From: Daejeonella lutea
Lineage (GTDB): Bacteria; Bacteroidota; Bacteroidia; Sphingobacteriales; Sphingobacteriaceae
Direction of reading: 5' to 3'
Assembly: GCF_900168015.1 (NCBI RefSeq)
Contig: NZ_FUYR01000002.1
Location: forward strand, 888,932-952,931
Length of the DNA: 64,000 nt
The notes under the pieces are model-generated. The model ran no database searches. It saw nothing but the letters and a program-made list of their open reading frames with translations, and had not been told where the DNA came from. Position numbers and translations under genes: made by a program. Of the stretch, positions 46,852 through 55,469 are shown in pieces (the stretch's first letter is position 1; each line of letters starts with the position of its first letter).

Positions 46852-47604
46852 ATGCCGGGCACAAAAATTTACTTTGCATCTGATTTTCATTTGGGCGTCC
46901 CTACCCGGGATGCTAGCCGCGAAAGGGAAGATCGCATCGTGAGGTGGCTCGATCACATTAAATCTGACGCCGCTGAGATTTTCCTTATGGGAGATATCTT
47001 CGACTTCTGGTTTGAATATGCAACTGTGATCCCCAGAGGGTTCATCCGTTTTCAGGGTAAGCTTGCAGAACTCAGTGACTCAGGAGTAAAAATCACATTC
47101 TTCAAGGGTAATCATGATATGTGGATGTTTGATTATTTCGGACAGGAAATGGGCATAGAAATCGTCTCTGATGAACTGATTCTTGAAAGGAATGGTAAGA
47201 AATTCTATCTCCACCATGGTGATGGTTTAGGCCCCGGAGACAACATGTACAAAATCCTGAAAAAGATATTCAGAAGTAAAATCTGCCAATGGCTATTTGC
47301 ACGACTGCATCCAAACTTGGGTGTGGGTATTGCTCAAAGGTGGTCACGCAGTAGCCGGGCTCAGAATGCAAAAGAAGAAATTTTTGAGAATGCTGAGGAA
47401 GAATGGTTATATCTGTACTCAAGAGACTTACTTAAAGCAAATTATTACGACTTTTTGATATTTGGTCACCGTCACCTTCCGCTTGATCTCAACCTAGGAG
47501 AAAGCCGATACATCAATCTTGGAGAGTGGATAAAATTCAATTCTTACGCTGTTTTTGATGGTGAGAGTTTAGAATTAAAATATTTTGAACAAGACCAGAC
47601 CTAG
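46852..47604 (+). CDS. lpxH: UDP-2,3-diacylglucosamine diphosphatase (LpxH type)
   Basis: A 250-residue calcineurin-like phosphoesterase. The five metal motifs are present in order: 'SDFHLG' (about residues 10-15), 'GDIFDFW', 'GNHD', 'HHGDG' and 'FGHRH'. The extended 'DIFDFWFEY' and 'GNHDMWMFDYF' match LpxH and its Bacteroidetes relatives, which hydrolyse UDP-2,3-diacylglucosamine to lipid X in lipid A synthesis. Soluble, peripheral to the inner membrane. It stands alone, divergent from the prolyl oligopeptidase gene. A general metallophosphatase is the alternative, but the motif detail favours LpxH. Confidence 0.87.
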   Translation: MPGTKIYFASDFHLGVPTRDASREREDRIVRWLDHIKSDAAEIFLMGDIFDFWFEYATVIPRGFIRFQGKLAELSDSGVKITFFKGNHDMWMFDYFGQEMGIEIVSDELILERNGKKFYLHHGDGLGPGDNMYKILKKIFRSKICQWLFARLHPNLGVGIAQRWSRSSRAQNAKEEIFENAEEEWLYLYSRDLLKANYYDFLIFGHRHLPLDLNLGESRYINLGEWIKFNSYAVFDGESLELKYFEQDQT

Positions 47605-47664
47605 CACTATCGTCATAGAATCTTCCTGTTCTTGACCAGATTAACTTATTATATAGAAAAGCCG

Positions 47665-47672
47665 TATTTTTG
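47665..47672 (+). promoter_or_regulatory. -7 promoter element for prfA
   Basis: TATTTTTG matches TAnnTTTG, 51 bp before the prfA ATG. No -33 TTTG lies at the normal distance. Confidence 0.38.
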
Positions 47673-47723
47673 TAAAATATTAGCAATACCTGTCGATATG
47701 GGTGTTTGCAATCGCAATTAAAG

Positions 47724-48797
47724 ATGTTAGACAAATTAGAATTAATTAAAGAGCGCTGGCAAGATGTTGAGCGGGAGTTAAGTAACCCCGCAACAATGAG
47801 TGATATGAAGCGTTTCGCTCAGCTTAACAAAGAATATAAGGATCTCACCAAGATTGTAGATGAATATAAGGTCTACAGCCTGGTAGTAAGCAATATTGAA
47901 GCGAATAAAGGTCTTCTTGCTACTGAAAAAGACGAGGAGATGCGCGAAATGGCTAAAATGGAGTTGGAAGAACTGATCCCGCAACAGGAAGAACTGGAAG
48001 AGAGAATACGTATGATGCTCATACCGCAAGACCCCGAGGATGGTAAAAATGCCATAGTTGAAATCCGCGGCGGTACCGGTGGGGATGAGGCTGCTTTATT
48101 TGCCGGTGATCTTTACCGGATGTATACTCGCTTTTGTGAACGTAAAGGCTGGAGAATGGAAGTTGTTGATGTAACAGAAGGGACAGCAGGCGGATATAAA
48201 GAAGTCGTATTTAATGTTAACGGCGAGGACGCTTATGGACAACTGAAATATGAGTCAGGGGTACACCGGGTACAGCGCGTGCCTGATACTGAAACAGCAG
48301 GACGGGTGCATACATCGGCAGCATCTGTTGTTGTTTTGCCTGAGGCAGATGAATTCGATGTTCAGATCAGCATGAATGATGTGCGGAAAGATCTGTTCTG
48401 TTCCTCAGGCCCAGGCGGTCAGTCGGTAAATACGACGTATTCAGCAGTACGTTTAACTCACCTTCCTACTGGTATAGTTGCCCAATGTCAGGATCAAAAA
48501 TCCCAACTTAAGAATTTCGATAAAGCATTTGCAGTTTTAAGAAGCCGGGTTTATGAGCTTGAGCACGCAAAGATGCTGGAAGAAACTTCTAAAAAACGTA
48601 AGACAATGGTCGCTACTGGCGATCGTTCGGCTAAGATCAGAACCTATAATTATCCTCAGGGTAGAGTTACCGAGCATCGGATTGGCTTGACTATATATAA
48701 TCTTCCAAATGTCATGAATGGCGATATACAGGAAGTAATAGACCAATTACAGCTTGCGGAGAATGCTGAAAAGATGAAAGAAGGATCATTTGCCTGA
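47724..48797 (+). CDS. prfA: Peptide chain release factor 1
   Basis: A 357-residue class I release factor. The GGQ motif at residues 231-233 ('GPGGQSVN') hydrolyses peptidyl-tRNA, and the tripeptide anticodon is PDT at 187-189, the PxT form of RF1 (UAA/UAG) rather than the SPF of RF2. There is no RF2-type programmed frameshift. I use the ATG at 47724 ('[12 protein letters not shown]'); a TTG 18 bp earlier is in frame but unneeded. Domain 1 (residues 1-110) is helical and acidic as usual. No prmC methyltransferase gene, which often adjoins prfA, is present. Confidence 0.95.
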   Translation: MLDKLELIKERWQDVERELSNPATMSDMKRFAQLNKEYKDLTKIVDEYKVYSLVVSNIEANKGLLATEKDEEMREMAKMELEELIPQQEELEERIRMMLIPQDPEDGKNAIVEIRGGTGGDEAALFAGDLYRMYTRFCERKGWRMEVVDVTEGTAGGYKEVVFNVNGEDAYGQLKYESGVHRVQRVPDTETAGRVHTSAASVVVLPEADEFDVQISMNDVRKDLFCSSGPGGQSVNTTYSAVRLTHLPTGIVAQCQDQKSQLKNFDKAFAVLRSRVYELEHAKMLEETSKKRKTMVATGDRSAKIRTYNYPQGRVTEHRIGLTIYNLPNVMNGDIQEVIDQLQLAENAEKMKEGSFA

Positions 48798-48897
48798 TAA
48801 ATAGGGAGGCAATAATTCCAAAACTAACTTTCAAATTCATTGTTTTCAATTGAATATTAGGAGGTTAAGTGCTCATTATAAATTAAGGTTTTTATTA

Positions 48898-48929
48898 TTT
48901 GCACTGTAAGGGTTATTGCCGTATATTTG
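48898..48929 (+). promoter_or_regulatory. Promoter for tRNA-Lys
   Basis: TTTG (48898-48901), 20 bp, then TATATTTG (48922-48929): both elements match the Bacteroidetes sigma-ABfr consensus with the right spacing. The tRNA begins about 44 bp downstream. This is the best promoter in the window and may also serve the tRNA-Asp genes. Confidence 0.75.
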
Positions 48930-48972
48930 CCTCACTTTTAAGAAAAACGATCTCGAAAGTAGTTCTAATAAT

Positions 48973-49045
48973 GATTCCGTAGCTCAGCTGGTAGAGCATT
49001 ACACTTTTAATGTAGTGGTCCTGGGTTCGAATCCCAGCGGGATCA
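48973..49045 (+). tRNA. tRNA-Lys (UUU)
   Basis: A complete cloverleaf of 73 nt. Acceptor GATTCCG pairs with CGGGATC (one T-G pair), discriminator A; D-arm GCTC/GAGC; anticodon stem TTACA/TGTAG with loop CTTTTAA, so the anticodon is TTT; T-arm CTGGG/CCCAG around TTCGAAT. CCA is not encoded. A consensus promoter lies just upstream. Confidence 0.95.
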
Positions 49046-49114
49046 CAAAAATAAATTGTATCTTTCCTGAGCATATCAGGAATTAGCCCTCGGGCAGATA
49101 TATTGAAAGCAAAC

Positions 49115-49188
49115 GGACCGGTAGTTCAGTTGGTTAGAATGCCGCCCTGTCATCCCGACCTTTGGTTGGGACGGGTTTGAGTCCAGGG
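49115..49188 (+). pseudogene. Broken tRNA-Asp copy with hairpin insert
   Basis: Bases 49115-49152 are identical to the first 38 nt of the intact tRNA-Asp, up to CTGTCA in the anticodon loop. There the sequence switches to a hairpin, TCCCGACC-TTT-GGTTGGGA (49153-49171), then a decayed T-arm (CGGGTTTGAGTCC). The 3' anticodon stem and 3' acceptor strand are missing, so no functional tRNA can form. Confidence 0.85.
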
Positions 49189-49241
49189 ATTTAGTTGCTG
49201 TGAGTTATGGCAACCAAATAAAGAAATTAAAACGAAACTAC

Positions 49242-49315
49242 GGACCGGTAGTTCAGTTGGTTAGAATGCCGCCCTGTCACGGCGGAGGTCGCGGGTTCGA
49301 GTCCCGTCCGGTCCG
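49242..49315 (+). tRNA. tRNA-Asp (GUC)
   Basis: A complete 74-nt tRNA. Acceptor GGACCGG pairs with CCGGTCC, discriminator G; anticodon stem CCGCC/GGCGG with loop CTGTCAC, anticodon GTC; T-arm GCGGG/CCCGT-type stem around TTCGAGT. CCA is not encoded. It is flanked on both sides by broken partial copies of itself and followed by a terminator. Confidence 0.95.
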
Positions 49316-49323
49316 CAGAGTAT

Positions 49324-49354
49324 AAACCCTTGCAATGAAAATTGCGAGGGTTTT
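49324..49354 (+). terminator. Intrinsic terminator after tRNA-Asp
   Basis: AAACCCTTGCAAT (49324-49336) pairs with ATTGCGAGGGTTT (49341-49353), with one T-G pair and a GAAA loop, ending in TTTT. It closes the tRNA transcript. Confidence 0.88.
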
Positions 49355-49383
49355 CTGTTTTACAGCTAATTGAGGCGTCGCCT

Positions 49384-49428
49384 TTGGTAGAATGCCTCGC
49401 TGTCATCCCGACCTGTGGTTGGGACGGA
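49384..49428 (+). pseudogene. Second broken tRNA-Asp fragment with the same hairpin
   Basis: TTGGTAGAATGCCTCGCTGTCA resembles the D-arm to anticodon-loop part of tRNA-Asp with several changes; it is followed by the same hairpin (TCCCGACC-TGT-GGTTGGGA) and then non-tRNA sequence. The junction is again immediately after CTGTCA. It touches the stop codon of the LuxR-type gene. Confidence 0.72.
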
Positions 49429-49430
49429 TT

Positions 49431-50111
49431 TTAGATCAAATCAAAAGCACGCGCATATTCACACAGATCATAATAGGAGTTAGTGTCTAACTTCTTCCTG
49501 ATATTCTTTATGTGAGTTTGCACCGTATGGATGGAAATGAAAAGTTCTTCAGCAGATTCAGGAGCTGATTTACCCAAAGCGAGTAGTTTCAATATCTCTC
49601 GTTCCCGTTTGCTTAGTTTTGCATATGAAGGCAGATTCTTGCGCAGGAAATTATTTTCTTTTAATAAACGCGAAGCTTTAAGGGTCATTGCATGCATTGG
49701 ATCGATGGGAAAGGCTATAGTGATAGACAGCAAAGGCTTACCCTTAGGATCATGAGCCAAAATCTTCATTGCTGTCATATGCCACATCCAATCCGATTTC
49801 CCACTGAACCTGACTTGCTGAAAGAAGGCTACCATATCGTCAAAACTGTTTTTCTCCATTAGCTGGAAAACTTTTGGGGCATAGTCCTTCGCATCCTGCT
49901 CATTAAAGAAACGTGCGTGATATTCCTCTGTTGTCAGATTTACAATTTCTTCTAAACAAATTCCCAGTTCTTTTATTCCCCGGTCTGACATCCAGGCCAC
50001 TGACCAGTCCCGCAGGTCATGAATTATAGTTACTCCAGGAAGCAGTTCGGCGAAAGAAGCTACCTTAGCAATATGATCATCAATGAGATTTTGAATATCC
50101 TGCTCAACCAT
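49431..50111 (-). CDS. LuxR-type transcriptional regulator with PAS-like domain
   Basis: A 226-residue regulator. The C-terminal 60 residues form a LuxR helix-turn-helix: 'LSKREREILKLLALGKSAPE' then 'ELFISIHTVQTHIKNIRKKL'. The N-terminal 150 residues resemble a PAS-type fold ('GVTIIHDLRDWSVAWMSDRG', 'FSGKSDWMWHMTAMKI'), common in Bacteroidetes one-component regulators. The signal is unknown. It lies downstream of two amidohydrolase genes, about 50 bp after them, and may be co-transcribed with them and control them. Its stop codon abuts a broken tRNA fragment. Confidence 0.85.
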   Translation of the reverse strand: MVEQDIQNLIDDHIAKVASFAELLPGVTIIHDLRDWSVAWMSDRGIKELGICLEEIVNLTTEEYHARFFNEQDAKDYAPKVFQLMEKNSFDDMVAFFQQVRFSGKSDWMWHMTAMKILAHDPKGKPLLSITIAFPIDPMHAMTLKASRLLKENNFLRKNLPSYAKLSKREREILKLLALGKSAPESAEELFISIHTVQTHIKNIRKKLDTNSYYDLCEYARAFDLI

Positions 50112-50163
50112 GGGTGCGAGGTTAGACTACATTAAGCTGATCAATGCGACCAGGAACTGACTT

Positions 50164-50949
50164 TTAAAGGTTTAGAAACGACCTTAAATTTCCGGACCTT
50201 AGCATCTCTTTTGTTTGTTCATTTGCTTCATCATTTCTAAGTGACTCAATCCGCAATAATCCTGTGCAGTAATCCAGGACGGGAGAGTGGGTTCCGAAAC
50301 AAAATTTATCTGTTCCAAAAGTCTTAAGCAAGCTTCCGAGATCTAAAAGATTTCGACCAGAGGTATCCATGATCACTTTTGATTTTTTTAACAAAGCTGT
50401 GTCTTTTTCATCCAGAACCAAACTATTAGCAAGATTTACGATCATATATTTTGCATCTGGCACAGCGCGCACGATTGGCATTACATTCGCCAGAGTCCAT
50501 TCCTTTTCAACGTCAAGCCATGAACTTGGACGGCTATCCACCATTCTCAATGATAATGCTACTGGTATATCCCGGTCGCGCGCCATTTTTACGAGTTCAA
50601 TACAGGCTGGATTATCCAATTCATAACCGTGATAAATAGGATGAAGACGAATGCCTTTCATCCCTAATTTGTTAACACTCGTTTCGAAATCCTCACGCCA
50701 ACCATTATAAATTGGATTGATTACGGCGAAGGGAATAAAACGGCTTTGATAAGCTTTTTTAGACCGTATCTCTTCGGATAACTCCTCATTGGCGAATTGG
50801 GTATTCTTATAAAAAATCCCGTTCAGGCTGCTCACTACAGAAATATCTGTTCCGAACTCCTGCATTCTTTCAGATAAGGCAGGAAAATTATTATATTTTA
50901 ATTGCAAAAAAGGCCAGTGACCTATGTATGCATTGCTATCAATCAACAT
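50164..50949 (-). CDS. Amidohydrolase-family protein (cytosolic)
   Basis: A 261-residue TIM-barrel of the amidohydrolase 2 (COG2159-like) type. 'MLIDSNAYIGHWPFLQL' stands where family members have the HxH-type first strand; here that strand reads 'DSNAYIGHW', with Asn in place of the first His. 'GIRLHPIYHGYE' gives the barrel His, and 'CFGTHSPVLDYC' is the C-terminal strand. The absence of the first His makes the metal site incomplete or different. It overlaps the preceding amidohydrolase gene by 11 bp, so the two are translated together and may form a heteromeric or sequential pair. The substrate is unknown. Confidence 0.8.
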   Translation of the reverse strand: MLIDSNAYIGHWPFLQLKYNNFPALSERMQEFGTDISVVSSLNGIFYKNTQFANEELSEEIRSKKAYQSRFIPFAVINPIYNGWREDFETSVNKLGMKGIRLHPIYHGYELDNPACIELVKMARDRDIPVALSLRMVDSRPSSWLDVEKEWTLANVMPIVRAVPDAKYMIVNLANSLVLDEKDTALLKKSKVIMDTSGRNLLDLGSLLKTFGTDKFCFGTHSPVLDYCTGLLRIESLRNDEANEQTKEMLRSGNLRSFLNL

Positions 50950-51871
50950 TTTTCCCTGCCTTTCTTAATATGTTATTATAATTATCAAAAAATATCTTCT
51001 TTCGTTGTGCCTCAGTCATCTTAGCTGAGATAATATGTCCCACACCCTGATAGAAGCTATTATCACAGCCAAAGAAAAGTCGATCCTCTCCAATATATCT
51101 TAGGGCAAATTCAACCATATTTGCGATATTATTACTGCCTGAAAGATCAACATACACGTTAGGCGAGTGCTGAAGGGCTTTGCAAGCATCTTCCCAATCA
51201 ATTCCGCCGGCCGTGTGCGCAAACTGAAACATCGCTTCCGGATAGCGTTTGGCAATATCAACGAAATCCTCAGGAATAGAGATATTTTTTGGTTCCCTCG
51301 CGTTATACTTTATCCGCGCTTTGCCTATGGGTGAGTGCATTAGGATAATCAACTTAAGATCGATGAACTTCTCAATTATTGGATAGAATAGCGGATCATT
51401 TATCTTGACATGATTATACAGCTTCATACCGGTAAATCCCAGGTCGGTACAGCGTTTGATTTCTTCCATGGATTCTTTTTTATAGGTAGGATTCAATGTT
51501 AACTGACCCATGAAACGGTCCGGATGTGCTTTAACGGCACCGATAATAGCATCGTTGCATGCCCTGAATTCTTCTGGCAGACCCGGACTTCCCGGAGCCA
51601 TGGGTTTTGAAATCACGAGTTTATCAATACCCAGCCGATCAGCGTAGCTTAGGTTCGACGCATTCGTAGCTCCTGCAAGACCGAAATGAGCGTGCGAATC
51701 AATCTTTCGATATTTTCTAACTTCTGCCATCAGATCTACTTTTTTGATGGGCGCTGCCGCGGTTTCACTGTCTTCCTTATCAGTAAATCCTGATAAGGTA
51801 TTTCCAAGCAAGATCCCGGCTGCAGAAGCAGCAGTGGTTCCGACAAAAGTACGGCGGTTGAATTTAAACAT
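50939..51871 (-). CDS. Exported amidohydrolase-family protein
   Basis: A 310-residue amidohydrolase with a Tat-like N-terminus 'FNRRTFVGTTAASAAGILLG' that should export the folded enzyme. 'KIDSHAHFGLAG' carries the HxH metal motif on the first strand, 'GMKLYNHVKI' and 'LIILMHSPIGKA' (His) the middle, 'FQFAHTAGG' the next His, and 'LFFGCDNSFYQG' the Asp. The set is complete, unlike its partner gene downstream. It probably hydrolyses a lactone or decarboxylates a carboxylic acid; the ligand cannot be inferred. It starts 150 bp from the divergent RibD_C-like gene. Confidence 0.82.
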   Translation of the reverse strand: MFKFNRRTFVGTTAASAAGILLGNTLSGFTDKEDSETAAAPIKKVDLMAEVRKYRKIDSHAHFGLAGATNASNLSYADRLGIDKLVISKPMAPGSPGLPEEFRACNDAIIGAVKAHPDRFMGQLTLNPTYKKESMEEIKRCTDLGFTGMKLYNHVKINDPLFYPIIEKFIDLKLIILMHSPIGKARIKYNAREPKNISIPEDFVDIAKRYPEAMFQFAHTAGGIDWEDACKALQHSPNVYVDLSGSNNIANMVEFALRYIGEDRLFFGCDNSFYQGVGHIISAKMTEAQRKKIFFDNYNNILRKAGKNVD

Positions 51872-52020
51872 AGGTTAGGAAATTAGGTCTCCGAAAAAAC
51901 GCGTGATACATTGCGTGTACCTACCCGTTTGTAAGCACAATATAGAAGTTTCTTTCACGAATTAAAAACACCTTGAAAACAGTACAGTAACTAAGGTGTT
52001 AATAACCCTATATAATTTAT

Positions 52021-52596
52021 ATGCGAAAACTGATTATCCAGGAGTGGATCTCTATCGATGGTTTTGCTGCTGACAGGAATGGCAGAATTGATTTTTTCAA
52101 CAACCCGAAATTTAATTTAGGTTGGGAAGTTGACGAATTAGTTTTTATGGACTCAATCGATACAATCATTCTTGGAGCAACTACGTACAAAATGTTTGCT
52201 GCTTATTGGCCAGAAGCCGATACAGCAAAAGAGCTCGTAGCTGACAAACTGAATTCGACAACTAAGATTGTCTTTTCTCAAACTCTTGACAAAGCACCCT
52301 GGGGTAATTGGGAACCCGCGCAGATAAAAGCTGATCCCATTCAAACAATTACTGCGATGAAAATGCAGGAAGGAAAAGATATTGTTCTTTGGGGCAGCCT
52401 TACGATCGCTAGATCCCTGATATCCGCGAATTTGGTTGATGAATATCAATTGGCCGTGACACCTGCATTTCTCGGAAGCGGCCTATCTTTTATTCCCGAG
52501 AATTATATTATGACTGCCGACCTGGTAAAGGTAAAATCATATGAAAGTGGAATAGTTAAACTGACCTATGTGGCGGCGTCCCCCGATGATGAATAA
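52021..52596 (+). CDS. Dihydrofolate reductase-like (RibD C-terminal) protein
   Basis: A 191-residue protein of the DHFR/RibD_C family. 'LIIQEWISIDGFAADRNGRI' at the N-terminus and 'DIVLWGSLTIARSLISANLVDEYQLAVTPAFLGSG' (about residues 120-154) are the nucleotide-binding segments typical of YyaP/YwjB-like reductases. It is neither a true DHFR nor the riboflavin enzyme, since the deaminase domain is missing. It presumably reduces a small substrate with NADPH. It stands alone between genes of opposite direction and converges with the GH95 gene. Confidence 0.85.
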   Translation: MRKLIIQEWISIDGFAADRNGRIDFFNNPKFNLGWEVDELVFMDSIDTIILGATTYKMFAAYWPEADTAKELVADKLNSTTKIVFSQTLDKAPWGNWEPAQIKADPIQTITAMKMQEGKDIVLWGSLTIARSLISANLVDEYQLAVTPAFLGSGLSFIPENYIMTADLVKVKSYESGIVKLTYVAASPDDE

Positions 52597-52630
52597 GGCT
52601 ACAAACGGTGATGAAGGGCAAGATTGTGAC

Positions 52631-54958
52631 TTACAATAGTTTATAAGTCTGTCCGGCTTTTGTTCTTAAATCGATCGCTTTGCCGTTGACGTTTATTTTC
52701 AGGCGATTGCCTTGCTTAGAAGTCACAGAGCACTCACTTACTTTACCATTCTGCCATTTCATATTTACTTCAAATCCCCCGCGAGCACACAGTCCTTTAA
52801 CCGATCCATTTGCCCAGACTTGGGGCATAGCTGGTAAAAGTTTTATATAATCTTGATGCGACTGGATCATCATTTCGGCAATTCCCGCGGTGCCACCAAA
52901 ATTTCCATCTATTTGAAAAGGAGGGTGATTGTCAAATAAATTGCTCAACGTAGATTTTTGTAAAAGTGCTACGACGTTTTCATAGGCTTTTTCTCCATCT
53001 AGCAGTCGGGCGTAAAAATTTATAATCCAGGCCCGGCTCCAGCCCGTATGTCCCCCGCCGTTGGCAAGCCTCCGTTCAAGCGTCTTTGCCGCAGCAGCAA
53101 AGAGCTCAGGCTGGTCGGGAGTAATGAGATCTGCGGGATATAATGCAAGTAAATGCGAAATGTGTCGATGTCCAGGCTCGGCCTCATCATAATCCTCGAT
53201 CCATTCCTGTATACCCCCTGTTTTCGGGCTGACCTTTATTGCTGGAAGTCTGGTTAAGGTTTTTTTCAGGCCGGCGGCAAAATGTTGATCAGATTTTAGG
53301 ATTTCTGCCGACTCAATACAGGCATTGTATAATGCCATGATAATCTCAATATCTATTGTTGGTGCATAGGTAATCTGGTGTTTCTCTCCGTTAGCCAGCT
53401 TAAATGCATTTTCCGGAGACATTGACGGTGCAGTTACAAGACGGCCGTGTTTGTCCTCTATCAGGAATGTTTGAACAAATTCTGCAGCCTCCTTCATGAT
53501 TGGGTAAGCTCTTTCCTTAAGGAATTTCTTGTCTCCCGTAAATTGATAATGTTCCCATAGATGCAAGGTTAACCATGCCGCGGCGAGAGGAGACACACCA
53601 TATTGGATAGCTGCATTAATTCCCGTCTTACCAAATATATCTGTTGCATGGTGCATTGTCCAGCCTTTCGCATTATACATCCCTTTGGCTGTTTCTCGTC
53701 CGGGTAGCCGATAAGCATCAATGAAATTGAAAAGTGATTCGTTAGTTTCTGAAAGATTTGTGACCTCCGAAGGCCAGTAATTCATTTGAAGGTTAATGTT
53801 CGTGTGGTAATCAGAATCCCATGGTGCGTCATAATGGTCGTTCCAAACGCCCTGTAGGTTAGCCGGCAGAACTCCCGGCGAAGTTGAACTGGCGATTAGC
53901 AGGTATCTTCCATATTGAAAGTATAGCTGAATGAGCTGGGGGTCGGCGCTGCCATTTTTTACGGCGTTAAGGCGCTTGTCGGTCGGTATCCGCGAAAGGT
54001 CATTTCCACCAAGATCAAGCGTAACCCTGTCAAATAATTCGCGATGTTTATCAACGGACGATTTTTTAATTTCCTCGTACTGCTTAGCTGATGCGTTCGC
54101 AATAATCTTATCACACGCAGCTTTCACGTCTATAGATCGATCAAAATCAAGCTTTGGGAGACTATAATCCGAGGCACTTGTAAGGAGTATGGTCAGGTTA
54201 CTTGCACTTTTAACCAGAATGCTGTTATTCGCAGATTGTATAGTGCCATCGGCAGAACTAGCCTTTAGTATAGCCCCGAACTTCATATTTAATCCGCCCT
54301 CACCATTTGAATCATCGACGTCAACTATTTGGCCGTTCATTAAAAGGCTGTTCTGGCCATAACTATTAACTGTTGCGTCGCGCTCACGACTTAAATTGAT
54401 TTTACAGTTGATCGAATTTGGCTTATCAGATGTGATACGCACCACAATGCAATCATGAGGACCTGAAGCAAAGACTTCCCGTTTGAATTTTATCCCATCT
54501 ATAACGTAGGTAGTCGTTGCTACTCCTGTTGATAGGTCGAGATTTCGTTCGTATTCCTTGGGAGAACCCTGAAGTCCGAAGTCTATAAAAATATCACCCA
54601 GAGTTTGGTGAGAGCGAAATCGATTAGGAATTGCCAGCATAAACTTCGTGCTCAGTTCGTGCGCCTTGGCGTTTTCCCCATTTAAAAGCAATTGCTGAAT
54701 CTCTTTCAGGTGACTTGCCGACCCTGGATTATCTATGCTGATTTTTTTTCCAGCCCAAATACTTTCTTCGTTTAGCTGGATACGTTCATATTGTACATTC
54801 CCGAAAACCATTGCTCCCATTCGTCCATTTCCAACAGGTAATGCTTCTACCCATGTTGTTGCAGGCTGCTGATACCATAGTTTTAGGTCCTTCTCCTGTG
54901 ATTTCGACACGAACGGGGCAGAGGTGATTAACAGGTAAAATGCAAACTTCTTAATCAT
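52631..54958 (-). CDS. GH95 alpha-L-fucosidase (or related)
   Basis: A 775-residue exported glycoside hydrolase with a signal peptide ending near 'FVSKSQ'. GH95 landmarks are clear: 'ALPVGNGRMGAMVFGN' in the N-terminal beta domain, 'HTNINLQMNYWPSEVTNL' (the Asn pair of the catalytic centre), 'APSMSPENAF' (likely acid Glu), and 'QIDGNFGGTAGIAEMM' (Asp). The (alpha/alpha)6 barrel and C-terminal beta domain follow the family order and length. Members remove alpha-1,2-linked L-fucose, some alpha-L-galactose. It is 3 bp after the Dabb gene in one transcript. No other fucose genes are adjacent. Confidence 0.93.
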   Translation of the reverse strand: MIKKFAFYLLITSAPFVSKSQEKDLKLWYQQPATTWVEALPVGNGRMGAMVFGNVQYERIQLNEESIWAGKKISIDNPGSASHLKEIQQLLLNGENAKAHELSTKFMLAIPNRFRSHQTLGDIFIDFGLQGSPKEYERNLDLSTGVATTTYVIDGIKFKREVFASGPHDCIVVRITSDKPNSINCKINLSRERDATVNSYGQNSLLMNGQIVDVDDSNGEGGLNMKFGAILKASSADGTIQSANNSILVKSASNLTILLTSASDYSLPKLDFDRSIDVKAACDKIIANASAKQYEEIKKSSVDKHRELFDRVTLDLGGNDLSRIPTDKRLNAVKNGSADPQLIQLYFQYGRYLLIASSTSPGVLPANLQGVWNDHYDAPWDSDYHTNINLQMNYWPSEVTNLSETNESLFNFIDAYRLPGRETAKGMYNAKGWTMHHATDIFGKTGINAAIQYGVSPLAAAWLTLHLWEHYQFTGDKKFLKERAYPIMKEAAEFVQTFLIEDKHGRLVTAPSMSPENAFKLANGEKHQITYAPTIDIEIIMALYNACIESAEILKSDQHFAAGLKKTLTRLPAIKVSPKTGGIQEWIEDYDEAEPGHRHISHLLALYPADLITPDQPELFAAAAKTLERRLANGGGHTGWSRAWIINFYARLLDGEKAYENVVALLQKSTLSNLFDNHPPFQIDGNFGGTAGIAEMMIQSHQDYIKLLPAMPQVWANGSVKGLCARGGFEVNMKWQNGKVSECSVTSKQGNRLKINVNGKAIDLRTKAGQTYKLL

Positions 54959-54961
54959 AAA

Positions 54962-55366
54962 CTAGACTTCAAGTGAGTCGTAAATCACTACTTTCGACCA
55001 TAGGTGGCTATAGTTCTTCACAAAATCAAGATGTATGGGGTGTATTTGGTAAGCCGCCTGGCCAGCGAGGTCTTTGAACAAAGCCAATTCTGAAACTCCC
55101 CAGCTATCATCGATTACCGATCTTTTTTCCGTAGCTGCAACAATGCCTATTGTAAGCTTCTGTACCGAATCAATCTGCCTGAGGGTTTTTATTCCCTTTA
55201 TTAATAGTTCCCTGTCTTCTTCCGAGCCAGGATTTTTGAGCCAGAAATAAACCTGGTGAGCGATATTTCCTTTTTCCGTATCCATATTTGGAGTCCCATT
55301 GACAACCGTGGTCGCCGCGAGGCCTGCAGCCGTTACGATGAATTTTCTTCTGTTAGATTTGACCAT
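54962..55366 (-). CDS. Exported Dabb-domain protein
   Basis: A 134-residue protein. The N-terminus 'SNRRKFIVTAAGLAATTVVNG' looks like a Tat signal, followed by a stress-responsive A/B barrel (Dabb) domain: 'IAHQVYFWLKNPGSEEDREL', 'VQKLTIGIVAAT', 'SELALFKDLAGQAAYQIHPIHLDF'. Dabb dimers occur in enzymes such as olivetolic acid cyclase and in many uncharacterised proteins. It directly precedes the GH95 gene with 3 bp between them, a pairing that suggests a shared role in glycan use, though what the Dabb protein does is unknown. Confidence 0.82.
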   Translation of the reverse strand: MVKSNRRKFIVTAAGLAATTVVNGTPNMDTEKGNIAHQVYFWLKNPGSEEDRELLIKGIKTLRQIDSVQKLTIGIVAATEKRSVIDDSWGVSELALFKDLAGQAAYQIHPIHLDFVKNYSHLWSKVVIYDSLEV

Positions 55367-55422
55367 AATAGATTTAAATGCTTCTTAAACCTAGATTATT
55401 TTTTTGACAAAGCAAAGTGCTA

Positions 55423-55441
55423 ACACCCTGAAGATGGGTGT
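55423..55441 (-). terminator. Weak hairpin after the Kai-operon kinase
   Basis: ACACCC (55423-55428) and GGGTGT (55436-55441) form a 6-bp stem with a 7-nt loop about 30 bp past the kinase stop. The T-run lies only further on, so termination is doubtful. Confidence 0.32.
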
Positions 55442-55469
55442 ATAAAGAAGATCGCGAATAGGTTGAGAA

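Noticed and set aside
46739-46879. Longer N-terminus for the prolyl oligopeptidase
   Set aside because: The extension overlaps the divergent LpxH-type gene and hides a normal signal peptide that begins at 46738.
48973-49045. TACACT match of the operator motif inside tRNA-Lys
   Set aside because: Only one half-site is present and it is part of the anticodon stem and loop.
49115-49188. Second functional tRNA-Asp
   Set aside because: The 3' anticodon stem and acceptor strand are missing, so it cannot fold as a tRNA.
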